From Clostridioides sp. (GTDB lineage: Bacteria; Bacillota; Clostridia; Peptostreptococcales; Peptostreptococcaceae): 64,000 nucleotides of DNA. Shown here piece by piece: positions 18,905 to 27,244 of this stretch. A program made the translations under genes and the position numbers. The stretch covers positions 36,542-100,541 of the forward strand of contig JAISJN010000006.1 of NCBI GenBank assembly GCA_031261505.1, in the 5' to 3' direction. The stretch's first letter is position 1. Each line of letters begins with the position of its first letter. The notes beneath the pieces were generated by a model, which was given only the letters and a program-made list of their open reading frames with translations, was not told the origin of the DNA and made no database searches.

Positions 18905-20341
18905 ATGGACAATTTAACTCTTCTAACTGACCTTTATCAGCTAACTATGTTGAATGGATACTTTGAAAATAAGGTTTACGAAGACACGGTCGTCTTTGAT
19001 ATGTTTTTTAGAGAAAATGCCTGCAATGGTGGGTACACTATTATTTGTGGTATAGAACAGCTTGTAGAATATGTGGACAACCTAAAGTTTACAGATTCGG
19101 ATATAGATTATTTGAGAAGTTTAGATAAATTTTCAGATGGTTTTTTGGATTTTTTACGTGATTTTAAATTCACTGGCGATATTTACGCGGTCGAGGAAGG
19201 TACTGTCATGTTCCCAGGAGAACCGTTGATAACCGTCAAGGCACCTCTATATCAGGCTCAGTTTATCGAGACTGCCTTGCTTAATATCATAAATTTCCAA
19301 TCTCTAATCGCAACTAAGGCCTCGAGGATATGCAGAGCTTCCGATGGCGACAGCGTTGCTGAATTCGGACTCAGAAGAGCTCAGGGTGCATACGCTGGGA
19401 CTTACGGTGCCAGGGCTGCTGTGATCGGTGGCTGCGACTCTACTTCAAATGTCTTGGCTGGAAAAATGTTTGATCTACCAGTCAGTGGAACTCAAGCCCA
19501 TAGTTGGATACAGAAATTCGACACTGAGCTAGAATCATTTAAGGCTTATGCCAAAATTTATCCAGACAGCTGTCTTCTCTTGGTAGACACGTACAACGTC
19601 TTGGAGAGCGGGGTTCCAAACGCCATAAAGGTATTTAAAGAGCTTAGAAAAAATGGTCACGAGCCACTCGGCATAAGGATTGATTCAGGTGATCTAGTCG
19701 AATTATCCAAGGCAGCAGAAATGATGCTCGAAGAAGCTGGATTTAAAAATTTATCAATAGTTGCATCTGATAGTTTAGACGAATACGCCATCTCTTCTCT
19801 CAAGGAAAAGGGCGCTAAAATAAATTCTTGGGGAGTCGGTACTAGACTTATTACGTCTGCAGATTCACCTTCGTTGGGAGGGGTCTACAAACTAGCCGCA
19901 ACTACCCAAAATGGCGAATTAATACCAAAGATAAAAGTTTCGGAGAATCCGGATAAAATTAACAACCCTGGCTATAAAAAGGTAGTAAGGGCATACGACG
20001 AAGATGGAATTGCTGTAGAAGACTTTATTTTATTACACGATGAGATTGTAGATAAATTGGCATTTTCAATATTGAGAAATAGTGCTGAAAATTGCGACCT
20101 ATCAACAAATAAAGTTTCAAAAAACTACACTTTTAGAGACCTTCTTAAGCCTCTTTACATCGAAGGCGTGTCAAAATATAAGAAAAAGACTATTATTGAG
20201 TTAAAAAATAATGTAAAATGGGAGTTAAGTAGTATTTTAGATAAGTACAAGCGACTTTATAATCCATCAGAGTATAACGTCAGACTCTCGGAATCACTTA
20301 AGGAATTAAAGGATAGTTTGGTTGGCTCAAAAAGCAAGTAG
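18905..20341 (+). CDS. pncB: Nicotinate phosphoribosyltransferase
   Basis: 478 residues. LLTDLYQLTM at the N-terminus, FGLRRAQG near 154-161 and SGTQAHS at 194-200 are hallmark NAPRTase blocks; the GIRIDSGDL PRPP/phosphate site follows. It makes nicotinate mononucleotide from nicotinate and PRPP in NAD salvage. The ATG follows GAGGAGGAC. It stands alone, upstream of an Lrp-type regulator gene on the same strand with about 90 bp between; co-transcription is possible but not shown. Confidence 0.95.
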   Translation: MDNLTLLTDLYQLTMLNGYFENKVYEDTVVFDMFFRENACNGGYTIICGIEQLVEYVDNLKFTDSDIDYLRSLDKFSDGFLDFLRDFKFTGDIYAVEEGTVMFPGEPLITVKAPLYQAQFIETALLNIINFQSLIATKASRICRASDGDSVAEFGLRRAQGAYAGTYGARAAVIGGCDSTSNVLAGKMFDLPVSGTQAHSWIQKFDTELESFKAYAKIYPDSCLLLVDTYNVLESGVPNAIKVFKELRKNGHEPLGIRIDSGDLVELSKAAEMMLEEAGFKNLSIVASDSLDEYAISSLKEKGAKINSWGVGTRLITSADSPSLGGVYKLAATTQNGELIPKIKVSENPDKINNPGYKKVVRAYDEDGIAVEDFILLHDEIVDKLAFSILRNSAENCDLSTNKVSKNYTFRDLLKPLYIEGVSKYKKKTIIELKNNVKWELSSILDKYKRLYNPSEYNVRLSESLKELKDSLVGSKSK

Positions 20342-20433
20342 AACACGATCCAAGCACTAACAAAAATAGGATGTAAACATTTGTTAAAATTTAGATTCAA
20401 TATGTTTAATTATTTAAGGGAGGATTATTTTTT

Positions 20434-20862
20434 ATGGATGTAACAGATTACAGAATTATCGAGATACTGCAGGGCGATGGCAGAATTTCTATGAAGGACT
20501 TAGGGAAAATCGTCGGTTTGACTTCTCCAGCAGTATCTGAAAGGGTTAAGAGATTAGAGGAATCAGGAATAATTGAAGGTTACAGAGCTATGGTAAATCC
20601 AGATAAGCTCGGTCGCGTTATAAAGGCTTTTATACACATATCTCTTGCCAGCGATGAATATGTAGACTTTATTGAAAAAGCTAGACATGACCCTCGCATA
20701 GTTGAATGTCACCACATAACTGGAGACGATTGCTCACTACTTAAGGTAATTGTAAAAGACATGTACGAACTTGAAAACGTTATTGACAGTATTAAGACCG
20801 TTGGTTCTACCAAGACTTCAGTTATACTTTCAACTCCGATTCAAGCGAAATCTATATTATAA
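20434..20862 (+). CDS. Lrp/AsnC family transcriptional regulator
   Basis: 142 residues. Residues 1-60 form the AsnC-type helix-turn-helix (RISMKDLGKIVGLTSPAVSERVKRLE), followed by the RAM ligand-binding fold with ECHHITGDDCSLLKV. Such proteins usually form octamers and respond to amino acids; targets here cannot be told. The ATG follows AAGGGAGGA. The TAA stop (20860-20862) lies inside the right tip of a two-hairpin repeat copy, whose second hairpin serves as terminator. Confidence 0.93.
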   Translation: MDVTDYRIIEILQGDGRISMKDLGKIVGLTSPAVSERVKRLEESGIIEGYRAMVNPDKLGRVIKAFIHISLASDEYVDFIEKARHDPRIVECHHITGDDCSLLKVIVKDMYELENVIDSIKTVGSTKTSVILSTPIQAKSIL

Positions 20863-20960
20863 CTTAATAAAGATATCCCTCATTTCTTTAGTTGATGGAT
20901 ATCTTTATTATTTCAGCGGGTGTTTGCATCGCCCACTTGAATCGGTGAATCATCATTTAA
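20858..20960 (-). repeat. Two-hairpin dispersed repeat, copy H (full, reversed)
   Basis: Reading plus: right tip TATAACTTAAT (20858-20868), second hairpin AATAAAGATATCC/GGATATCTTTATT (20866-20878 with 20897-20909), first hairpin TTTCAGCGGGTG...CCCACTTGA (about 20911-20941), left tip GAATCATCATTTAA (20947-20960). The second stem has changed sequence on both arms relative to other copies while remaining a perfect 13-bp stem. It acts as the lrp-gene terminator. Confidence 0.8.
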
Positions 20961-20964
20961 TTTA

Positions 20965-21000
20965 AAATAATCCCCTTACATCTAGTTCAGGGGATTATTT
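20965..21000. terminator. Terminator of the rsmI operon
   Basis: AAATAATCCCC (20965-20975) pairs with GGGGATTATTT (20990-21000) around a 14-base loop. It lies 29 bp past the rsmI stop and directly beside repeat copy H; it may also back up termination of the lrp transcript. Confidence 0.8.
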
Positions 21001-21028
21001 TATTTAAGTTGGATTATTTTATTCTAAA

Positions 21029-21865
21029 TTAGATATCGAGCACTTGCTTGTAGACTATATCCTTTTTAAGCTTTCTATCCTTGCAAACTTTTTTAATTGC
21101 GTCCTTCTTATCCATACCTTCTTCCATCAACTTCAATACATACTCTCTTTCGTTTAAAAAATCGTAGTTGCTTTGAACTGATTTCTCACCTGTGAATCCC
21201 TCGATAATCAAGACAAATTCGCCTTTGATCTCTCCTCTTTTCTCAAACACATCCATCACAGTACTGATATTTTCTCTAATTATCTCTTGATATTTTTTGG
21301 TTAATTCCCTGTTGACACAAATTTTTCTATCTCCTAAAATTGCCAACATATCTTTTAGAGTTTCTTTTAACCTATGTGGAGATTCATAGATTATCATTGT
21401 CTTCTCTTCTTCTTTTATTTCCTCAAGCCTTTTTCTCCTAGCCTTCTTATCCCTGTCCAAAAATCCCTCGAACACAAATCTCCTTGTATCCATTCCAGAT
21501 CCGACTAATGCTGTTGCAAAGGCAGTTCCACCTGGGAGAACTTCAAGCTCTATATTGTTTTCTATAGCTTTTTTGATTATTACTTCACCTGGATCAGATA
21601 TCCCGGGCATACCTGCATCGCTTATGACAGCTATATTTTCGCCGTTTAGTAATTTCTCTATCAGGTATTCACCCTTTGAATCTTCGTTGTGCTCATGATA
21701 GCTAGTAAGTGGTTTTGATATATCGAAATGATTTAGCAACCTTAGGCTGTGTCTGGTATCCTCGGCCGCTATCAAATCCACCTCGTTTAGTACCCTTATC
21801 GTTCTATATGTTATATCTTCTAAATTTCCGATCGGAGTCGGACATATATATAATTTTCCACTCAT
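21029..21865 (-). CDS. rsmI: RsmI, 16S rRNA C1402 2'-O-methyltransferase
   Basis: 278 residues. ICPTPIGNLEDIT at the N-terminus, AAEDTRHS, SDAGMPGISDPG and the later IYESPHRLKETL are the standard tetrapyrrole-methylase-type motifs of RsmI. It methylates the ribose of C1402 in the 16S decoding centre. It is the last gene of a long minus-strand operon (decarboxylase, tmk, holB, ricT, trmN6-like, rsmI), the same order seen near yaaO-tmk-holB-yabA/yabB-yabC in Bacillus. RBS AGAGGTGAC precedes the ATG. Confidence 0.96.
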   Translation of the reverse strand: MSGKLYICPTPIGNLEDITYRTIRVLNEVDLIAAEDTRHSLRLLNHFDISKPLTSYHEHNEDSKGEYLIEKLLNGENIAVISDAGMPGISDPGEVIIKKAIENNIELEVLPGGTAFATALVGSGMDTRRFVFEGFLDRDKKARRKRLEEIKEEEKTMIIYESPHRLKETLKDMLAILGDRKICVNRELTKKYQEIIRENISTVMDVFEKRGEIKGEFVLIIEGFTGEKSVQSNYDFLNEREYVLKLMEEGMDKKDAIKKVCKDRKLKKDIVYKQVLDI

Positions 21866-21890
21866 ATTGTCACCTCTTTACTTAATCTTC

Positions 21891-22637
21891 TCAACTTAAA
21901 TCTTCGTTTTTGTACATCGCCTTGATTTCATCGCTGTAATCACTATCGCTTCCGTAGACGTACAATGGATCTAATATCTTAAGGTCTGGTCTCCCGTCCT
22001 TGGCATACTCTACTAAGATCAAGTTTGGAGCCTTATCAGGTCTTGGATGTACAAATCTAATTACCTTAGCCTCTAGTTTATACTGCCTGCCGAGCGTCAA
22101 TATGTCTATAAGTCTAGTCGGCCTGTGAATCATATAAAATTTTCCACGTGAAACTAAAAGCTGCGATGCCGTCTTAAGTATATCCTCTAAGTTGCATTTT
22201 ATCTCATGTCTTGATATAGCCTTCTTATCATTTGGATTTTTAATGCCGGCATCGTGCATATACGGCGGATTTGAGGTAACTACAGAGGCAAATCCCTTGC
22301 CGATTGTATTGTATATTTCCTTTATATCTCCATGCACTATCTCTACCCTATCCTCTAGGTCGTTTAACTTCACCGACCTAGTAGCCATTTCGTATACCTC
22401 GTCCTGTATCTCTACTCCGTATATTTTCTTCGCCTCGCTCTTGCCAGCTATCAATGTAGGTATTATTCCCGTGCCAGTTCCTAGATCTACAACTGTAGTA
22501 CCTTTTTTTATCTTGGCGAAGTTAGCCAGTAAAACCGCGTCGACCCCGAAACAAAATCCATCTACATCTTGGATTAATTTTAGCCCCTTCAACTGTAGGT
22601 CGTCTATCCTCTCGTTTTCCTTTAATTCTACTTCCAT
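21891..22637 (-). CDS. tRNA1(Val) A37 N6-methyltransferase-like protein (YabB/TrmN6 family)
   Basis: 248 residues. DLGTGTG at 51-57 is the SAM loop and NPPY at 123-126 the catalytic motif of adenine-N6 methyltransferases. By family and gene position it corresponds to Bacillus YabB, related to E. coli TrmN6 (YfiC), which methylates A37 of tRNA-Val; the substrate in Firmicutes is less certain. It lies between ricT and rsmI in the same operon, the usual setting. The conserved GLKLIQDVDGFCFGVDAVLLANF block near the start is also typical. Confidence 0.9.
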   Translation of the reverse strand: MEVELKENERIDDLQLKGLKLIQDVDGFCFGVDAVLLANFAKIKKGTTVVDLGTGTGIIPTLIAGKSEAKKIYGVEIQDEVYEMATRSVKLNDLEDRVEIVHGDIKEIYNTIGKGFASVVTSNPPYMHDAGIKNPNDKKAISRHEIKCNLEDILKTASQLLVSRGKFYMIHRPTRLIDILTLGRQYKLEAKVIRFVHPRPDKAPNLILVEYAKDGRPDLKILDPLYVYGSDSDYSDEIKAMYKNEDLS

Positions 22638-22716
22638 ATTTCAACCGTTGCCTTTCACTCGTATTTTTAATTATCATTTATTCCCCAAATTTAAACCTTG
22701 TCTTAAAAACGACAAA

Positions 22717-22733
22717 GGGGACAAGTTGTCCCC
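22717..22733 (-). terminator. Short palindrome between ricT and trmN6-like gene
   Basis: GGGGACAAGTTGTCCCC, a compact GC-rich hairpin with T-rich sequence after it on the minus strand. It could cause partial termination or attenuation inside the operon. Confidence 0.4.
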
Positions 22734-22804
22734 CTCATGTCATATATTTATACTATTTTAAATTCTAAGACTCTTATCCTCGTAGATTTTTGCCTTCAAA
22801 CGCC

Positions 22805-23689
22805 TTAGTCTTCAAGCTGCTTTAATTCTTTAAATGTTTCTTCGTCAACTCCGTGTTTATGTCCACCGCAGCCGTCACATCTTCTGGCCTCTTTGAGTAC
22901 TTTTACCTCTTCAGGTGTGTATATCCTCACTGTTTTATCGTGGTACTCCACCTTTATTTGCTCTAGAAGTGGATTTATTTCCGTTACCTTTCCCTTGCCG
23001 TCATCTGTCTGGACCAACGATCCAACCACTGGTAGTTTGTCCAAGGCTTCACTGTATACATCGTGTTCGTACTTTAGACAACAGAAGAGTCTAGCGCATA
23101 TCCCAGATATCTTCGTCGGATTTAGGGATAGACTCTGGTCCTTAGCCATCTTGATAGATACTGGTTGGAAGTCTCCGAGCCAAGACGAACAGCAAAGTTT
23201 TCTTCCACAAGGTCCAAGACCTCCGATCGATTTTGCCTCATCTCTGACGCCTATCTGTCTAAGCTCTATTCTCGTCTTAAATATAACCGCCAAATCCTTG
23301 ACTAATTCTCTAAAGTCGATTCTTCCCTCCGCTGTGAAGTAGAATATTAATTTATTCTTATCAAATGTGTACTCACTATCTATCAAATACATTTCAAGAC
23401 CGTGTTCCTCTATTTTCTTTTGGCAAACTTCAAATGTTTCCTTTGCCCTCTCTTTGTTTTCTGCATAGGTGTTTTTATCTTCGTCTGTCGCCAACCTTAT
23501 GATAGGCTTTAGCGGTGAAGTGAGTTCTGCCTCATCTATATCTCTGAGTCCTACAACCACTCTTCCGTATTCTATCCCTCTAGCTGTCTCCACTATTACA
23601 TCCATGCCTTTTTCTATATCCAAACCTTCTGGAGCAAAATAATAAATTTTGCCAGCGGTCTTAAATCTAACTCCAACTATACTAGTCAT
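22805..23689 (-). CDS. ricT: RicT (YaaT), PSP1-domain subunit of the Ric complex
   Basis: 294 residues. The PSP1 C-terminal domain carries the conserved cysteines GPCGRKLCC (161, 166, 167) and GICARLFCC (198, 203, 204). In Bacillus subtilis RicT joins RicA and RicF in an Fe-S-bearing complex that supports RNase Y-dependent RNA processing and affects sporulation and competence. This copy has an extra C-terminal CDGCGGHKH stretch that may bind metal. Its start overlaps the end of holB by 4 bp, indicating translational coupling, the standard holB-yaaT order. Confidence 0.94.
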   Translation of the reverse strand: MTSIVGVRFKTAGKIYYFAPEGLDIEKGMDVIVETARGIEYGRVVVGLRDIDEAELTSPLKPIIRLATDEDKNTYAENKERAKETFEVCQKKIEEHGLEMYLIDSEYTFDKNKLIFYFTAEGRIDFRELVKDLAVIFKTRIELRQIGVRDEAKSIGGLGPCGRKLCCSSWLGDFQPVSIKMAKDQSLSLNPTKISGICARLFCCLKYEHDVYSEALDKLPVVGSLVQTDDGKGKVTEINPLLEQIKVEYHDKTVRIYTPEEVKVLKEARRCDGCGGHKHGVDEETFKELKQLED

Positions 23690-24621
23690 TTAATCACCTC
23701 ATATATATTTAGAAACATCACCTGCATGTTTATATTGAAATTACAGTTGCTACTTGCTTTTTTCTTAGCCTCTTCTATTATACCAATAATCTTTGAAATT
23801 TGAGAATAGGTAATTTTTCTAGCCACCTTTTCTACGCTCTTTATTTTATCCTTATTTATGAGCATATCAGCGCCTACACGCTCTTTTATCAAAACTGCAT
23901 CTCTAAAATAATCTATCATGATGTCTAAGAACTCGGCGATTCTCAGCTTAAATTTTTCCACCTGTGCTGGTAATTCCAATATCTCTACTATATTTTTCTG
24001 AAATAGGACATCTATGAAATCCTCAGCCGAATCCCTGATTTCCTTGAATTCTTGGTTTATCGCTAAATCGAGTGCTCTTTCTATACTTCCCCTAGAAAAT
24101 GGCAGTACTATTTTTGCCGTATCTTCATCGATTCCATCTTTGACGAGGTAGCTAACTATTTCCTCATTTGAAATCGGGTTGAATTTTACTATGTCACATC
24201 TAGATTTTATAGTGTCTAAAAGCGCTTCCTTATTGCTCGTGATAAGTATTATCACGGCGTACTGTGGAGGTTCTTCTAAGGTTTTGAGTAAAGCATTTTG
24301 AGCCTGTACCGTCATCAACTCCGCATTATTTATAATGTATACCTTATATTCTCCGACTGGCTTTATGATTATATCCTCTTCAAGCTTTCTAATTTGCTCG
24401 ACTTTTATACTCGAACCATTTGGCTTAACCTCGACGTAATCTGGGTTGTTCTCTGGATGTTCAGTATTCATCAGGATTTTCGACATCTCGTATGCCGTCT
24501 TTTTCTTTCCTATGCCTTCTATACCCTCAAACATATAGGCGCTGTTTAATTTATTTCTTTTTATGGAGTTTTCTAGGTACTTCTTTGCAAAATTCTGCCC
24601 TAATATATTATCAAAACTCAT
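23686..24621 (-). CDS. holB: HolB, DNA polymerase III delta' subunit
   Basis: 311 residues. The AAA+ clamp-loader fold is shown by ILGQ at the start, a Walker-A-like GIEGIGKKKT (33-42), NNAELMTVQAQNALLKTLEEP and the ITSNKEALLDTIKSRC sensor region. It is part of the clamp loader at the replication fork. The four-cysteine zinc module usual in delta' just after Walker A is not seen; the region has no Cys pair. It overlaps ricT by 4 bp and lies 46 bp after tmk. Confidence 0.92.
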   Translation of the reverse strand: MSFDNILGQNFAKKYLENSIKRNKLNSAYMFEGIEGIGKKKTAYEMSKILMNTEHPENNPDYVEVKPNGSSIKVEQIRKLEEDIIIKPVGEYKVYIINNAELMTVQAQNALLKTLEEPPQYAVIILITSNKEALLDTIKSRCDIVKFNPISNEEIVSYLVKDGIDEDTAKIVLPFSRGSIERALDLAINQEFKEIRDSAEDFIDVLFQKNIVEILELPAQVEKFKLRIAEFLDIMIDYFRDAVLIKERVGADMLINKDKIKSVEKVARKITYSQISKIIGIIEEAKKKASSNCNFNINMQVMFLNIYEVIK

Positions 24622-24667
24622 ATTTATCTCCTCCTATATGCATGATATATTTAGCACACTCTAACAT

Positions 24668-25357
24668 CTATTTACAGCCCTGTCCTACTGTTTTAATTGC
24701 TATACCGTATATTTCCTCATGGATACTCTCTATACTCCTTAGAAGTCCATCTGGTGCACAGTCAACCATACTCCAGCCATACTTGCTCGCTATATCTAGG
24801 GAATTGTCGTAGCATTTGCGTAGATACTCTCTATCCGATTCGTGGATATCCTTTTTTTCTTCTCCTCCTGTATACTTATCCCTATCAGCCATAAGCCTTT
24901 CGCTTACATCGACTGGCACATCCAAGAATATCACTGCATCTGGTCTAGGTAATCCGTACATATTGTACTCGTAATCATCCAACCAATCTAGGTATTTCTC
25001 CCTATCGTCCTTGTCCATCTTTGACGCCTGGTGTACCATATTTGAAGTCGTATATCTATCCGCTATGATTATACCGCCCTCATTGTAGAATTTTTCCCAT
25101 TCTATCTTGAATGAGGCGTACCTGTCCACTGCAAAGAAGGTCGACGCTATATACGGATCTACACACTCTGCATCTTTTCCCATATCACCCCTAAGGTACA
25201 TCTTAACTAAGGCAGATGACTCGGAGTCGTAATTTGGATACTGAACCTTCTTTATCTTATATCCTTCCGCCTTTAACCTAGTGTATAATTTTTCCGACTG
25301 GGTCTCTTTACCACTCGCGTCTGTTCCACTTTCTATTATAATAAGTTTGCCTTTCAT
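24668..25357 (-). CDS. tmk: Thymidylate kinase (dTMP kinase)
   Basis: 229 residues. It makes dTDP from dTMP. The P-loop is GTDASGKET at 11-19, with Glu where most enzymes have Thr after GK; I recall the same form in other Peptostreptococcaceae, so it is a lineage variant and not decay. ADRYTTSN near residue 98 is the DR(Y/H) nucleotide-binding motif and the LID region carries GGEEKKDIHE. It sits between the PLP decarboxylase gene and holB, matching the conserved Firmicute order. RBS GGAGG precedes the ATG. Confidence 0.93.
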   Translation of the reverse strand: MKGKLIIIESGTDASGKETQSEKLYTRLKAEGYKIKKVQYPNYDSESSALVKMYLRGDMGKDAECVDPYIASTFFAVDRYASFKIEWEKFYNEGGIIIADRYTTSNMVHQASKMDKDDREKYLDWLDDYEYNMYGLPRPDAVIFLDVPVDVSERLMADRDKYTGGEEKKDIHESDREYLRKCYDNSLDIASKYGWSMVDCAPDGLLRSIESIHEEIYGIAIKTVGQGCK

Positions 25358-25453
25358 AAGTTTCCTCCATGTAATAATTACATCTTGCTCTATTTTTTCT
25401 TGCTTTATTTATTTATATCCTTATCTATCATCGAATCTCTATCCTTGCTTCTT

Positions 25454-27019
25454 TTAAACCCTATCTTCTATCTCTATTATTCTTATATTCTCGATGGTTT
25501 TGTCCTGTATTCCCGTGATATTTAACCCGTTCTCCCTACATAAATTGATGTAATCCACCATTTCTTGGTCTATTACCTCTCCTGGTGCTATCAAACAAAT
25601 TCCAGGTGGATACGGAACTACGCTTTCGGCGCTTATCTTGCCTACGCTATCTATTATTTTAACACTTTTAATTTGCTCCGTCACTTGATTTAATGATGAG
25701 ATATCAAACGCCTCAGAAGGAAGGAGTTTTCGCTCCGATATCTTGTTTGGAAAATTTATATCTTTAATTTTGGACATAGATTTCTTTTCCACGTATTTGG
25801 ATTCTATTTCTTCTAGTGCCTCTGCCATTGTTTCAAAATCCTTCACATCGTTTCCAATGGTACAAATCAATAGAACACCGTAGTAGTTGGAGAGTTCAAC
25901 TTGGATATTGTAGTCCCCTCTAAGCATTTCCTCTAGTTCGCCGCCACTTATCCCGAGTTCAACCGCCGATATAAATATCTTTGTCGCATCATCCATTTCG
26001 TAGAATTTTATATTTTTTCCGATTGTTTTTTTCTCTGCATATTCTGAGTTACCGAGTTCTCGGCTATCAATTTCTGAATTGCCGCGATCAAGTTTTCTCC
26101 TGCAACTACATACATACTCGAATTTATTTTTAAATTCATCTATGTATTCTAGTAAGTCTTCCATTAATTTTTTTCCGTACCTATCACATATATCGCCCGC
26201 TATTTCTAGGGACGACATCAATACGTAAGACGGGCTAGAAGATTCTAGTATCCTCAGGTAATCTCTGAGTCTCAATTCATCGGCTTTTGAATTCTTGCCT
26301 ACATGTAGCACAGATGCCTGTGTAAAAGCTGGCAATGTCTTATGCCAACTCTGTACTGAAATATCAGCTCCTTGCCTAAGTGCAGTCTCTGGCAGCCTCT
26401 CGCTTAGGTCTAGATGTGATCCATGTGCCTCATCTACAATTACCATCATACCCTTATTATGCGCGAATTTTACTATATCCTCCAGGTTGTAAGTCTGTCC
26501 GTAATACGTCGGGTAAGTTAGGATAACTGCAGATGCATCTCGATTCTTTTCTATAAGTTCTTTTGCCATATCCACATCTACACCTTCTAATGCATTTGTC
26601 GACCTATTTATTTTACATGGAATGTATACTGGTTCTATGCCTGATATTAGGCAGGCATTTACTACGCTCTGATGACAATCTCTATTTACAATTATCTTTT
26701 TTTTGTTCTTCCCGTGACAGGCTGTTAAAATGCTCGCCTGAATTCCACAGGTCGTCCCATTTACTAAAAACATCGTAGACTTCGCACCGAATATAGCTGC
26801 AATTTCATCCTGTGATTTTTTGATTATCCCCTCTGGCGAATGTAAGTTATCCGTTCCAATTATCTCCGTGGTGTCAAACTTGTACATATCCTGCATTATA
26901 TCGCTATAACCTAGTCGAGCGTATATTTTCCCGTTTTTATGACCGGGCATATGAAATGATATTATATCGTTGTTTTTATTTTCCCTTAGTTTATTCACTA
27001 TATATGTATTCAAAATCAT
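25454..27019 (-). CDS. Orn/Lys/Arg decarboxylase family PLP enzyme
   Basis: 521 residues. HMPGHK at 23-28, DEAHGSHL near 196-203 and SVQSWHKTLPAF with the PLP lysine at 227 mark fold-type I basic amino-acid decarboxylases of the short YaaO/SpeA type, lacking the N-terminal wing domain. The substrate (arginine, lysine or ornithine) cannot be told from sequence alone. It heads the tmk-holB-ricT-rsmI operon, as yaaO does near tmk in Bacillus. The C-terminal domain has the expected PYPPGICLIAPGE block. Confidence 0.9.
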   Translation of the reverse strand: MILNTYIVNKLRENKNNDIISFHMPGHKNGKIYARLGYSDIMQDMYKFDTTEIIGTDNLHSPEGIIKKSQDEIAAIFGAKSTMFLVNGTTCGIQASILTACHGKNKKKIIVNRDCHQSVVNACLISGIEPVYIPCKINRSTNALEGVDVDMAKELIEKNRDASAVILTYPTYYGQTYNLEDIVKFAHNKGMMVIVDEAHGSHLDLSERLPETALRQGADISVQSWHKTLPAFTQASVLHVGKNSKADELRLRDYLRILESSSPSYVLMSSLEIAGDICDRYGKKLMEDLLEYIDEFKNKFEYVCSCRRKLDRGNSEIDSRELGNSEYAEKKTIGKNIKFYEMDDATKIFISAVELGISGGELEEMLRGDYNIQVELSNYYGVLLICTIGNDVKDFETMAEALEEIESKYVEKKSMSKIKDINFPNKISERKLLPSEAFDISSLNQVTEQIKSVKIIDSVGKISAESVVPYPPGICLIAPGEVIDQEMVDYINLCRENGLNITGIQDKTIENIRIIEIEDRV

Positions 27020-27100
27020 ACCTCACATTTCGAAGATTCTTTGTTCCGTTGCTTCAGATTCACGGACGTATTTCACGGTTTTATTTCCATAAACTTAAGA

Positions 27101-27140
27101 ATATCACACCCGTATACATATATCTATACAAGTGTGATAT
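27101..27140 (-). terminator. Inverted repeat next to repeat copy C
   Basis: ATATCACAC (27101-27109) pairs with GTGTGATAT (27132-27140). It lies just beyond repeat copy C, downstream of trkH on the minus strand, and may be a second terminator. The T-run is weak. Confidence 0.45.
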
Positions 27141-27143
27141 TTA

Positions 27144-27244
27144 TTAAATGATGATTCAATGCTTCCAGTGGGAGATTTGACTCACACTGAAATGAGATTT
27201 ATGTACGCCACCTGTAGAGGTGGGGGATATTTATATCAAATTAT
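27144..27244 (+). repeat. Two-hairpin dispersed repeat, copy C (full)
   Basis: Left tip TTAAATGATGATTCAA (27144-27159), first hairpin CCAGTGGG-AGATTTGA-CTCACACTG (27164-27190), second hairpin with CCACC-TGTAGA-GGTGG core (27207-27223) and right tip ATATCAAATTATAA. The trkH stop codon TAA (27241-27243 on the complement) lies in this right tip. Confidence 0.85.
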
